Source of the DNA: Amylibacter sp.
GTDB lineage: Bacteria; Pseudomonadota; Alphaproteobacteria; Rhodobacterales; Rhodobacteraceae
Length of the DNA: 36,520 nucleotides
Assembly: GCA_021775375.1 (NCBI GenBank)
Contig: JAJFHY010000073.1
Location: 1-36,520, forward strand
Reading direction: 5' to 3'
The number at the start of each line of letters is the position of its first letter. Positions within the stretch are counted from its first letter, which is position 1. The translations under genes were made by a program, and so were the position numbers. Below are positions 1 through 9,415 of the stretch, piece after piece. Under the pieces are notes generated by a model that saw nothing but the letters and a program-made list of their open reading frames with translations, did not search any database and was not told the DNA's origin.

Positions 1-19
1 AAAAGTAAGGAAGCTAGAC

Positions 20-331
20 ATGTCACGTGTTTGCGAATTAACTGGTAAAGGCCCAATGAGCGGCAATAATGTCAGCCACGCCAAAAACAGAACCAAGCGT
101 CGGTTTTTGCCGAACCTGAATGATGTGACTTTGGCCAGCGAGTCTTTGGGGCGCTCATTCAAGTTCCGCGTATCAGCTGCTGCATTGCGCACAATTGATC
201 ACCGCGGTGGTTTTGATGCGTTTTTGGCAAAAGCAAAGGACAGTGAATTGTCTGCGAATGCTTTGAAAGTCAAAAAAGACATAGCAAAAGCAAAAACCGA
301 AGCCGAAGCAACAGTCGAAGCTACAGCATAA
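20..331 (+). CDS. rpmB: 50S ribosomal protein L28
   Basis: [33 protein letters not shown] is the L28 N-terminal signature. Confidence 0.97.
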   Translation: MSRVCELTGKGPMSGNNVSHAKNRTKRRFLPNLNDVTLASESLGRSFKFRVSAAALRTIDHRGGFDAFLAKAKDSELSANALKVKKDIAKAKTEAEATVEATA

Positions 332-354
332 ACTGACGGTATCGAAGAATTTAT

Positions 355-390
355 GCGGCCTTGGGAATATTTCTGGGGCCGCTTCTTTTT
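355..390 (+). terminator. Rho-independent terminator after rpmB
   Basis: GCGGCC...GGCCGC stem followed by TTCTTTTT. Confidence 0.75.
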
Positions 391-462
391 GTCTTGTGGT
401 TATTTATAGTTGAAAGGCTTAAGTAGCAGACAAGTATTTAGCAGTGGTAAATGGATTGAAAA

Positions 463-1047
463 ATGGCACAAAAATCTAAAGCAGGCATAATCGGTATAAT
501 TTTGGCATCACTCGTTGTGATCGCATCACTTGTCTTTCTGGCATGTGTTTTGAAACACAGACATCATGGGCATGATATGGCAGGTCATGATGGGATGCAC
601 AGTGGGATGATGCATGATGGAATGCATAGTGGAATGATGCATGATGGAATGCACACTGAAATGGATGAAGACGGCGAAGGCATTGCAATTGAACACAGCT
701 ATGCACGTGCAAATGGCGCCTCTGCCCAAGCGGGGGCTGCCTTTTTGGTTATCAAAAACTTCAGCGATGAAGATGATCGACTGATAGGTGCAAAAACGGA
801 TGTGTCAAAGAAGGCAGAACTGCATACCCATAAGATGGATGCAAACGGTATGATGACAATGGGCCCGATTGAGGGTGGTTTGGCAGTTCCCGGACATAGC
901 CAGGTTGAGCTGAAACGCGGCGGCAACCATGTGATGATGATGGGGCTGACCCAATCATTGAACCAGGGTGATGTTGTAACTTTGACCCTGACCTTTGAAA
1001 AAGCCGGTGAGGTTATCGTTCAGGTTCCTGTTGATCTGAACAGATAG
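463..1047 (+). CDS. Membrane-anchored PCu(A)C-type copper chaperone with His/Met-rich N-terminal repeat
   Basis: N-terminal TM segment, HDGMHSGMM repeats, then PCuAC-like domain (SYARANGASAQAGAAFLVIKN...HTHKMDANGMMTM...GGNHVMMMGL). Confidence 0.88.
   Translation: MAQKSKAGIIGIILASLVVIASLVFLACVLKHRHHGHDMAGHDGMHSGMMHDGMHSGMMHDGMHTEMDEDGEGIAIEHSYARANGASAQAGAAFLVIKNFSDEDDRLIGAKTDVSKKAELHTHKMDANGMMTMGPIEGGLAVPGHSQVELKRGGNHVMMMGLTQSLNQGDVVTLTLTFEKAGEVIVQVPVDLNR
589..654 (+). repeat. 27-bp in-frame tandem repeat encoding DGMHSGMMH (about 2.4 units)
   Basis: ggaatgcatagtggaatgatgcatgat-type units read directly in the sequence. Confidence 0.9.
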
Positions 1048-1057
1048 GTTACCGTTT

Positions 1058-1510
1058 ATGACCACTAAAATAATGTTTGTCTGCCTTGGCAATATCTGCC
1101 GGTCGCCCACCGCCGAAGGCGTGTTTCGCGGGCTGGCAGGGCAGGCCGGTCTGAATGTGAATGTTGATAGTTCCGGCACCAGCGGGTGGCACAATGGTGA
1201 TCTACCTGACAGTCGCGCAATGGCGGAGGCTGATGCACGGGGGTATGACCTGTCCGGGCAGCGCTCATCGCAGTTAAAATCGCAGGATTTCCACGATTTT
1301 GATCTGATTTTATGTATGGATAACAGTAATATCGCAAATGCAGAGGCGATACGCCCTGATGGGGCGAAAGCTGTTGTTAAGCTGTTTTTGGATTATGTAC
1401 CGAACCAGCCTTTGCGGGAAGTACCGGACCCATATTATGAGCATAATTTCGAAGCGGTTTTCGATCTGATCGAAGACGCCAGCCGTGGGTTAATTGCCGA
1501 TCTGTCCTAG
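1058..1510 (+). CDS. Low molecular weight protein-tyrosine phosphatase
   Basis: VCLGNICRSPTAEGVF P-loop and DPYY motif. Confidence 0.95.
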   Translation: MTTKIMFVCLGNICRSPTAEGVFRGLAGQAGLNVNVDSSGTSGWHNGDLPDSRAMAEADARGYDLSGQRSSQLKSQDFHDFDLILCMDNSNIANAEAIRPDGAKAVVKLFLDYVPNQPLREVPDPYYEHNFEAVFDLIEDASRGLIADLS

Positions 1511-1806
1511 GACGTGCTGCAATTCTCGGCTGCAAGTACACCAAAAGCTTTATACCGCAGCCAAAACCGTTCTTTTGACGGGTTATCTGACTGTCGGGTG
1601 TCTTGGGCAAGCTGTGGGTCGGCAAAGAATTTAGCCGCCTGTTTTTGATCGCCGCGCGATAGCTTGATATCGGCGACTTTTTGGATGCATGAACAGGTTG
1701 AGGGTTCGGCATTGCGTTGGGAATTATTACACGCCCGTTCTATGTATCCTGCATATAAAGGGGCTGCAGCTAATGCCACTGCACAAGTCAATAGAAGCGT
1801 TCTCAT
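1507..1806 (-). CDS. Small secreted hypothetical protein
   Basis: Signal-peptide-like N-terminus (MRTLLLTCAVALAAAPLYAGY), Cys pair CSC; tail-to-tail with phosphatase gene. Confidence 0.65.
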   Translation of the reverse strand: MRTLLLTCAVALAAAPLYAGYIERACNNSQRNAEPSTCSCIQKVADIKLSRGDQKQAAKFFADPQLAQDTRQSDNPSKERFWLRYKAFGVLAAENCSTS

Positions 1807-1880
1807 CTCTGTCCCTTCGCGGCCTTATCGTTGTTGTGCTGAAATTTGCCATAACGGGTAGCTGTCTGGCAAGAGGATTT

Positions 1881-2762
1881 TTACGGGCAGGATCCATATT
1901 CCAGCCAGTGTCGGTCGCCAGAGCTTAACAGTTGGTCCATCCTGGCGTCATATTGCGCCATATCAGCATCCGTCAGATGTTTCTGCCATTTACCGGAACT
2001 CGCGGATTTGAAGAAGCTTGTTTCATCCTTGAATATATCCATACCTGCGGCAGGAGCGAATTGTGCGGCGTTGGTGCGCATCGCGTCAAATTCCACGCCT
2101 TTGGTTAGGGCAGCCATGGTTTTAGTGTCAAATTCGTAACCCAGAATATCGGCAAAACGGGCCATTGTGCTGTGTAGGTCGGCACGCATGTCGGCGTAGT
2201 GGAGCAGGTGAATATTTGGTTCATCATCCCATTTTTTATATGATTTATAGTGTGATGTTAATGTATCCAGCGTTAAGTAGTCGCAATCCTCTTTTGGTGG
2301 ATGATTGTTGATGAAGCTCAAGGCATCACTGCGCGGATCACCGGGAAACAGATGATCCAACTCGTCGTTAACCATATTGGCCACATGATCGCGCATCGAA
2401 AAATGCACGTCCAGCGGATGGCGGTAGACGGCAATGTAAGTGGCGCGCGGATCGTAAACGATACCATCCAGCGGTGTATGGGTTTTGATGCATCGCCTAT
2501 GGGTCTGCGCATCTAAGATGGCAGTCAGGTCTTCCAGGGGGCGCGACTTGCTGTCCAGCCATGGCGATGTCTTATGCACGCTGGTTTCCAGATCAGGCGT
2601 GCCCTGGATCATCATACAGGTGATGCTCTGGCTCCATGTGGTGCCGCATTTGGGCGGTGTGCAGATAAAAACGTCGCCCGCACGAATTTCCAGCGCATCC
2701 CAGCGGCTGCTGTCAGTGATAGGACCAAGGTATGTGGCAGTGCGTTGAGGGTGATTTGTCAT
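1881..2762 (-). CDS. Sulfotransferase family protein
   Basis: PPKCGTTWSQSI PAPS-binding loop and YRHPLDVHFSMRDH motif. Confidence 0.92.
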   Translation of the reverse strand: MTNHPQRTATYLGPITDSSRWDALEIRAGDVFICTPPKCGTTWSQSITCMMIQGTPDLETSVHKTSPWLDSKSRPLEDLTAILDAQTHRRCIKTHTPLDGIVYDPRATYIAVYRHPLDVHFSMRDHVANMVNDELDHLFPGDPRSDALSFINNHPPKEDCDYLTLDTLTSHYKSYKKWDDEPNIHLLHYADMRADLHSTMARFADILGYEFDTKTMAALTKGVEFDAMRTNAAQFAPAAGMDIFKDETSFFKSASSGKWQKHLTDADMAQYDARMDQLLSSGDRHWLEYGSCP

Positions 2763-2907
2763 GCGGGAATGTCACCATGATTGGGGGTGATAGGCAAGGT
2801 CTGTTGTTAAATTAAAGTTTAAGCATAATGCACATGGTGGCGTATATGTTGATTTGGTGTTTTGTAACCCATTGACCATCGCGCAAATCCATATCATATC
2901 CCCATCC

Positions 2908-4707
2908 ATGACCGATATATCCAAAATCCGCAACTTTTCCATTGTTGCCCACATCGACCACGGTAAATCCACGCTGGCGGACCGTCTTATCCAGTCTACC
3001 GGTACGGTGGCTGAACGGGATATGGAAGCGCAGATGCTGGATACGATGGATATCGAGCGCGAGCGCGGGATTACCATTAAGGCCAACTCGGTGCGGATCG
3101 AATATAAGGCCAATGACGGGCATGAGTATATTCTCAATCTGATCGACACCCCCGGGCACGTTGATTTTGCCTATGAGGTTTCGCGCTCCATGCGGGCTGT
3201 GGAAGGCTCGTTATTGGTGGTGGATGCCAGCCAGGGCGTGGAAGCGCAAACATTGGCAAACGTTTACCACGCTTTGGACGCGGATCATGAAATTGTGCCT
3301 GTTCTGAACAAGGTCGATCTGCCGGCGGCAGAACCTGAACAAGTAGCCGAACAAATCGAAGATGTGATCGGGATTGATGCAACGGATGCTGTGATGATTT
3401 CGGCGAAAACCGGACTTGGTATTCCTGATGTTCTGGAAGCTATCGTTACCCGTCTGCCTGCGCCCAAGGGTAACCGCGATGCACCGCTGAAGGCCATGTT
3501 GGTGGACAGTTGGTATGACGCTTATCTGGGCGTGGTTGTACTTGTACGTATTATCGACGGGGTCCTAAAAAAGGGCGACAAGATCCATATGATGAACACG
3601 GGTGCGACGTACCCTGTTGACCGCGTTGGTGTTTTCCGCCCGCAAATGGAACCGATTGATGAGCTTGGGCCCGGTGAGATGGGGTATCTGACGGCCTCGA
3701 TCAAACAAGTGCGCGATACCGCTGTGGGGGATACAATCACCCACGACAAACCGCGCTGCGCCGAAGCCTTGCCGGGGTTTGCACCCAGCCAACCTGTTGT
3801 GTTCTGTGGGCTTTTCCCAGTGGACAATGCCGAATTTGAAGACCTGCGTGAAGCGATCAGCAAGCTTAGCCTGAATGACGCAAGTTTTAGCTATGAGATG
3901 GAAACAAGTGCGGCACTTGGCTTCGGGTTTCGCTGCGGTTTTCTGGGATTGTTGCACCTTGAAGTGATACGCGATCGTTTGGAACGCGAATATGACATTG
4001 ATCTGATCACCACAGCACCAAGCGTGATTTACCACATACAGATGCGCGACGGTACAATGATCGAGTTGCACAATCCGGCTGATATGCCTGATCTGACCCA
4101 TGTGGATCACATCGAAGAGCCGCGCATCAAAGCGACTATACTTGTACCTGACGACTATCTAGGTGACGTGCTGAAGCTGTGTCAGGACCGTCGTGGTATA
4201 CAGATGGACCTGACCTATGCAGGTGCGCGCGCCATGGTGGTTTACGATTTGCCGCTGAATGAGGTGGTGTTTGATTTTTACGACCGTTTGAAATCGGTGA
4301 CCAAGGGGTATGCGTCGTTTGACTATCAAATGGACGGTTATCGCGAAGATTTTCTGGTCAAGATGCAAATTCTGGTCAATGACGAGCCGGTTGACGCGCT
4401 TTCAACTATGGTACACCGCGACCGTGCCGAGGCGCGAGGACGCGCCATGGTCGAAAAGCTAAAGGACCTGATCCCGCGTCATATGTTCAAAATCCCTATT
4501 CAGGCTGCTATCGGCGGGCGCATTATCGCGCGTGAAACGCTGGCGGCCATGCGCAAAGATGTAACGGCCAAATGTTATGGTGGCGACATTAGCCGTAAGA
4601 AAAAGCTGCTGGACAAGCAGAAAAAGGGCAAGAAAAAGATGCGCCAGTTCGGTAAAGTGGAAATCCCGCAACAGGCGTTTATTTCCGCGCTGAAGATGGA
4701 TGACTAG
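2908..4707 (+). CDS. lepA: Elongation factor 4 (LepA)
   Basis: [34 protein letters not shown]...; C-terminal [33 protein letters not shown]. Start set at the internal ATG 2908. Confidence 0.98.
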   Translation: MTDISKIRNFSIVAHIDHGKSTLADRLIQSTGTVAERDMEAQMLDTMDIERERGITIKANSVRIEYKANDGHEYILNLIDTPGHVDFAYEVSRSMRAVEGSLLVVDASQGVEAQTLANVYHALDADHEIVPVLNKVDLPAAEPEQVAEQIEDVIGIDATDAVMISAKTGLGIPDVLEAIVTRLPAPKGNRDAPLKAMLVDSWYDAYLGVVVLVRIIDGVLKKGDKIHMMNTGATYPVDRVGVFRPQMEPIDELGPGEMGYLTASIKQVRDTAVGDTITHDKPRCAEALPGFAPSQPVVFCGLFPVDNAEFEDLREAISKLSLNDASFSYEMETSAALGFGFRCGFLGLLHLEVIRDRLEREYDIDLITTAPSVIYHIQMRDGTMIELHNPADMPDLTHVDHIEEPRIKATILVPDDYLGDVLKLCQDRRGIQMDLTYAGARAMVVYDLPLNEVVFDFYDRLKSVTKGYASFDYQMDGYREDFLVKMQILVNDEPVDALSTMVHRDRAEARGRAMVEKLKDLIPRHMFKIPIQAAIGGRIIARETLAAMRKDVTAKCYGGDISRKKKLLDKQKKGKKKMRQFGKVEIPQQAFISALKMDD

Positions 4708-4920
4708 TTATATCTTGACCCGTTGAGTGTCGGTCGATTTTTCCAGGATGTCGAATTTTTGCGACAGGCGCGTCATAAGGTTTTGGCTGACATTTTCAAA
4801 TATTGTGGAATCGCCTGATGTTGTACGCAGATATACATCCTGTGCACGGTCTGAATTGCTGAAATGATGTGTTTGGGAAGGTGCCGCGCTTTGGCTGCGG
4901 TTTATGTCAGAATGTTTCAT
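4708..4920 (-). CDS. Small hypothetical protein
   Basis: 70-aa ORF abutting the lepA stop; purine-rich stretch upstream of ATG; no family recognised. Confidence 0.4.
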   Translation of the reverse strand: MKHSDINRSQSAAPSQTHHFSNSDRAQDVYLRTTSGDSTIFENVSQNLMTRLSQKFDILEKSTDTQRVKI

Positions 4921-5193
4921 TTTTACTCACTTCAAGTTTACTGGTTACTCTACAGGGTCGTTATAATTTACTAGTGCGGCTATCTATAAATATAATTTGT
5001 GGCAATTTCATGGTATTAGGTACTTTTATTAAAGTATTTTAAGTAAAGCACTGTTTATCTGGATTTATCTTGGTCTGCCATACTGGCCTTGGGATATGCG
5101 TATCTGGAAAAGATACTCACTTATTATCCCAACGGATTGCCATTCCTGTTTATCCCACCTAAACCGCATTTAAACAACTGAAAGCCTTTGATT

Positions 5194-5748
5194 ATGTCTC
5201 TGAGCACCCTTCAAGCCCGTGCAGGCAACGCCTGCGAACTTTGTGCCGCTACAACAGATCTAACCCCATTTGCCGTTGGTCCGGCCCCTGATGGTACGGC
5301 GATGACCGCGGCATTGCTTTGCCCGACTTGTTCGGCGCAAATTGTGGGTGAGATGGATGTAAACCATTGGCGGTGTCTTTCTGCGTCTATGTGGTCGGAA
5401 CACGCGCCTGTGCAGGTACTTGCCTGGCGGATGCTGGACCGGTTAAGCGATGAAAGCTGGGCACGTGATCTGTCCGATATGCTTTATCTGGATGATGAGA
5501 CACTGGTCTGGGCGAAATCAGGTGCAATAAAGGAAAGCTTGCACAAAGACAGTAACGGTGCCCCACTTGCGGCAGGTGATACGGTTGTGCTGATTAAAGA
5601 CTTGCCTGTTAAGGGTGGCGGTTTCACCGCCAAGCGCGGTACAGCGGTACGCGGGATATCACTGGTTGAAGAGAATCCAGCCCATATCGAGGGCCGCGTG
5701 GAAGGACAACGTATTGTTATCCTTACCGAGTATGTGAAAAAGCGGTAA
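5194..5748 (+). CDS. PhnA/YjdM-like zinc-ribbon protein
   Basis: Cys pairs CELC/CPTC and C-terminal domain LAAGDTVVLIKDLPVKGGGFTAKRGTAVRGI. Confidence 0.88.
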   Translation: MSLSTLQARAGNACELCAATTDLTPFAVGPAPDGTAMTAALLCPTCSAQIVGEMDVNHWRCLSASMWSEHAPVQVLAWRMLDRLSDESWARDLSDMLYLDDETLVWAKSGAIKESLHKDSNGAPLAAGDTVVLIKDLPVKGGGFTAKRGTAVRGISLVEENPAHIEGRVEGQRIVILTEYVKKR

Positions 5749-5817
5749 AAATTGACCCAAATCAAAGAAGTTGAATGTGATTAACTATAAATTACACCTG
5801 AACAAACAGGAGTTTAA

Positions 5818-6003
5818 GTGATGTTACGCCTTGCAACGATGCTTTATGCCGTAATCGGATCAACTTTGGCTGGAACAGCCGTCATTGCGGTTCTGGTTGC
5901 CGGATACACCACGTTGACGCCGATACTGATCGCAGCCGGTGTAGGCGCACTTATAGCGATACCCGCGACATGGTTTGTCGCGCGAATGATTTATGAAGCG
6001 TAG
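5818..6003 (+). CDS. Small membrane protein (CTP synthetase-like tail annotation in relatives)
   Basis: 61 aa with two hydrophobic segments, preceded by AGGAG. Confidence 0.6.
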   Translation: MMLRLATMLYAVIGSTLAGTAVIAVLVAGYTTLTPILIAAGVGALIAIPATWFVARMIYEA

Positions 6004-6019
6004 CTATTGGTTGTGAGCC

Positions 6020-6148
6020 TTAGCTGGCTGATTTGGAAATCGCTTTTCCAGCCTTGGAAATGTCTGTGCCCATCCCATCGACAGTTGCACATGCAGTAAG
6101 GGCGGTAAGAGCAATGATCACGGTTATACGGGTCAATGTGCGGGTCAT
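6020..6148 (-). CDS. Entericidin A/B-like small lipoprotein (42 aa)
   Basis: Manual translation: MTRTLTRITVIIALTALTACATVDGMGTDISKAGKAISKSAS; lipobox LTAC; too short for the supplied ORF track. Confidence 0.82.
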   Translation of the reverse strand: MTRTLTRITVIIALTALTACATVDGMGTDISKAGKAISKSAS

Positions 6149-6361
6149 GGTCGTTCCTTTTGTTATCGCGTCAATTCTTAAATAAGATCGAATTTATTGG
6201 CAAGTGCCTTACGGCAATACTTCGCTTATCATCTTACCTGAATGCTTTTGTTAAAACTATAGGCAATGTCCGCATGCATTAAGCTTTGCAGATCGGACTT
6301 TCAGCTATCTTGTACTAATGTTAGGTTTGCATTTGTATATCTTAAATACCGGAAAACCGAA

Positions 6362-7543
6362 TTGCCTTTAAAGATTAACAACCGTGATGCACGCAGGCTT
6401 TGGCTGGAGACGCAAGGCTTGTCCCAACCGCCCACGGGTGCTTTGGATGTCCTGTCGATTATAAAACAACTTGGTTTTGTTCAGCTTGATACTATTCGTG
6501 TCATTGCGCGTGCCCATCATCATATAATCTGGTCGCGCAATCAACACTACCGCGAGCATATGTTGAACCGGTTGATGGCGGATAACCGTGCTATTTTTGA
6601 ACATTATACCCATGATGCCTCGGTTCTGCCGATGGAGTTTTATCCAATGTGGCAACGGCAATTTCGACGTAAAAGGAAAATGATAGATCGATCAAAATAC
6701 TATAAAACCAAGCTGGATGCAGCAGGGCGTGATGCCATCAAAGCGCGTATATTGAGAGAAGGGCCGTTATCAACCCATGCGTTTGATACAAAAGTTTCAG
6801 GCCCCAAGGGAATGTGGGAACGTCCACCGCATAAAATTTCATTGGATTATATGTGGTATGCGGGTGAACTTGCGACCTCTCATCGGCAGAATTTTACCAA
6901 GTTTTATGATTTGTCACATCGGGTTATCCCGCAAGAGATAAGCGACCAGAGCCACAGCGATGAAATGCAGATAAATTGGCTGTGCCATGCTGCTCTTGAT
7001 CGCATGGGATTTGGTAGTTTGAACGAGATACAGAAGTTTTGGGAGGCAACAGATAACAGCGAAGTGAAAGCATGGGCATCACGCGAAGCGGCATCAATGA
7101 TACCTGTTGCGCTGCAAGCGTCTGATGGTTCGTGGAGTGATGCTTATGCAGCTGCAGATATTGAGCAGCGTTTAGCTTCACTTACCGCGCCGACCTCGCG
7201 TTTGCGCATCCTGAACCCGTTTGACCCTGCTGTGCGAGATCGTAACCGTCTAAGCCGACTTTTCGGTTTTGAATACCGCATTGAAATATTTGTACCTGAA
7301 GCCAAACGCAAATGGGGTTACTATGTGTATCCCTTGCTTGAAGGTGATCGGTTTATCGGTCGGATCGAAGCAAAGGCTGATCGTACAAACGGGGTGTTGA
7401 ATGTGACAAACCTTTGGGCTGAACCCGGTGTCAAATGGACAAAAGCAAGGGCTGTGAAACTGGATGCAGAACTTGCGCGTCTTGCCCGTTTTGTCGCTGT
7501 GGACAAGGTGAAATGGCACTGTGCGAACAATCCGGTCACATAA
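6362..7543 (+). CDS. YcaQ-like winged-helix DNA glycosylase family protein
   Basis: ARRLWLETQGL...IIKQLGFVQLDTIRVIARAHHHIIWSRNQHY... and ILNPFDPAVRDRNRLSRLFGFEYRIEIFVPEAKRKWGYYVYPLLEGDRFIGRIEAK; start codon uncertain. Confidence 0.88.
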   Translation: MPLKINNRDARRLWLETQGLSQPPTGALDVLSIIKQLGFVQLDTIRVIARAHHHIIWSRNQHYREHMLNRLMADNRAIFEHYTHDASVLPMEFYPMWQRQFRRKRKMIDRSKYYKTKLDAAGRDAIKARILREGPLSTHAFDTKVSGPKGMWERPPHKISLDYMWYAGELATSHRQNFTKFYDLSHRVIPQEISDQSHSDEMQINWLCHAALDRMGFGSLNEIQKFWEATDNSEVKAWASREAASMIPVALQASDGSWSDAYAAADIEQRLASLTAPTSRLRILNPFDPAVRDRNRLSRLFGFEYRIEIFVPEAKRKWGYYVYPLLEGDRFIGRIEAKADRTNGVLNVTNLWAEPGVKWTKARAVKLDAELARLARFVAVDKVKWHCANNPVT

Positions 7544-7634
7544 TCGGGAAAGTCGTTTAAAATGGTGTTTCCCTGCAAAAAATCACGCTAATAAGGCGCG
7601 TAGGTTTATTGTTATTGAATTTAGGAGTTCCCGT

Positions 7635-8471
7635 ATGTTTTCCCGTAACGGTTGGCGGCGTTTTAAGTTTGGTCTTCAAACAATTCTAGGATTGTCCAAA
7701 CGCGGCTTTTTTATTCCCTACCGTTATGCCGCTAGTGTTTCGGATAGCCAGCCGGTTTATGCTGCGCTAGAGCAAGTATTTAATGCAAAGCGCGCGGATT
7801 TTGCCGAGTTTTGCAAGTCTTTGGATGTATATGCCGGTGAGTTTGAAAACTTTGATGCGGCCCCTAGGCCCAAATGGCAACAGGGTTGGTTTTCGCGCCT
7901 TGATGGCGCTGCGGCATACGGGTTGGTGCGTCAGCGTGAGCCAAAGACTATTATTGAGGGTGGGTCGGGTCACTCGACCCGGTTCATGGCACAGGCAATT
8001 TACGACGGTGGATTGGATTGCACTCAGATTGCAATAGACCCATACCCCCGCGCTGCGATCCAAAGCCTGCCCATTGAATGGCGTGCGGAGTTATTGAATG
8101 AGGAACATATCGCGATGTTTGCCGATCTTGAAGCCGGTGACATCGCATTCTTTGACTCCAGCCATATCCTAATGCCGGGCACTGATGTGGACATGATCTT
8201 TAACCGCATCATGCCAGTGTTGAAACCGGGTGTGTTGATCCACATTCACGATATACTGCTTCCCGATCCATACCCCGATGCATGGCTTTGGCGCGGTTAC
8301 AATGAACAAAATGCGCTTGGCCCGATGATTGCCAGCAATGCTTATGAAGTCATCTTTGCCAGTGCCTATGTTGCCAGCCGTATGCAGAATGAAATTGCAG
8401 CCACAAGCTTAAGTCAATTACCGCTTTTTGTGGGTGCGTATGAGACCAGCTTGTGGTTGGAAAAGAAGTAA
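7635..8471 (+). CDS. Class I SAM-dependent methyltransferase-like protein
   Basis: IIEGGSGHSTRFMAQAI motif, FFDSSHILMPGTDVD, VLIHIHDILLPDPYP; start at internal ATG 7635. Confidence 0.78.
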   Translation: MFSRNGWRRFKFGLQTILGLSKRGFFIPYRYAASVSDSQPVYAALEQVFNAKRADFAEFCKSLDVYAGEFENFDAAPRPKWQQGWFSRLDGAAAYGLVRQREPKTIIEGGSGHSTRFMAQAIYDGGLDCTQIAIDPYPRAAIQSLPIEWRAELLNEEHIAMFADLEAGDIAFFDSSHILMPGTDVDMIFNRIMPVLKPGVLIHIHDILLPDPYPDAWLWRGYNEQNALGPMIASNAYEVIFASAYVASRMQNEIAATSLSQLPLFVGAYETSLWLEKK

Positions 8472-8496
8472 TAACTGTAGCATATGAAGTGAGTGG

Positions 8497-8525
8497 GGAG
8501 GGTTCGATTTCCTTCGCCCGCTCCA
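8497..8525 (+). other. 3' remnant of a tRNA-Gly gene (T-arm plus acceptor plus TCCA)
   Basis: GGAGGGTTCGATTTCCTTCGCCCGCTCCA matches the tRNA-Gly 3' end pattern; no 5' half upstream. Confidence 0.7.
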
Positions 8526-8678
8526 ATCATTTGAAAAGTCGGTTTGTATTGATGACGATGTCTGCTTTGTTTGATCTCAATCAAGGCAGCTCCCATGATT
8601 GAGATATATGAACCAGTGGTGCATGCGATAGACAAACAGCCTGCAGTCGCAAAAATTCGACGCAAAAAATGCAGCTAT

Positions 8679-9203
8679 ATGAAAGGATGCACTGTGCCCA
8701 AAAAATTCGCTGTTATTGGACTTTTGGCTCTGACTTACTGGATTTGCCCTGCTAGTGCTCAGCAAGTTGATCCACACACTCTGTATGAGCAAAATTGTGC
8801 AGGATGCCATACCCTACACGCGGGTGAGTTTGTGTATGAAAACCTCGATCTAATCGACAATACCCTTGTAGGTAAGAAAACTGGCAGACCCGTGTCTGCG
8901 TTTTTGGAAACAGGGCACGGAGGCTTGTCGCCTGATGAAATTAAGATCATGATGGATCATTTGTCAAGTATTCGGCAATCTGGACGGCTTTTTCACGAAA
9001 AATGCAGGATATGCCATGTCAACGCAAAGGAATTGGCACGCCTTAATCTTATTATTCGGGACGGCATACTTCTTGGCCGTTACACTGGAAAGGACATTGC
9101 TCAGTTTCTACTGAACCATGGACGGCTTGATACTAAAGAAGCCGCCAGAATGGTTGACGTACTAAAGCGCCAACTGATGACAACACCAACAACACAGAAT
9201 TAA
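8679..9203 (+). CDS. Exported diheme c-type cytochrome-like protein
   Basis: Signal peptide ending PASAQQ; two CxxCH motifs (CAGCH, CRICH); start uncertain. Confidence 0.75.
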   Translation: MKGCTVPKKFAVIGLLALTYWICPASAQQVDPHTLYEQNCAGCHTLHAGEFVYENLDLIDNTLVGKKTGRPVSAFLETGHGGLSPDEIKIMMDHLSSIRQSGRLFHEKCRICHVNAKELARLNLIIRDGILLGRYTGKDIAQFLLNHGRLDTKEAARMVDVLKRQLMTTPTTQN

Positions 9204-9415
9204 CGTGGGTTTGCATTGGCAACTTTGTCCGCATAAGAGACCTTCGATTGAACGAAATGCTGGACAGAGCACGAACGGCGGCTTTGGAGAGACGTGGGTT
9301 GTCATAACCATCTTTGGGCCACAACCCGAAGCTGCGCCTTTGCATTCCACCTACAGAATAGTCCGCATAACTCACTCCGGTGTATCAAAACCACTTCTCC
9401 GGCCATATCAAGAGC

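Noticed and set aside
3134-4671. Long antisense ORFs inside lepA
   Set aside because: Shadow ORFs of a strongly conserved coding sequence.
8414-8665. Minus-strand 83-aa ORF containing GAGEGNRTLPTHF
   Set aside because: This peptide is the antisense translation of a tRNA 3' end, so not a real protein.
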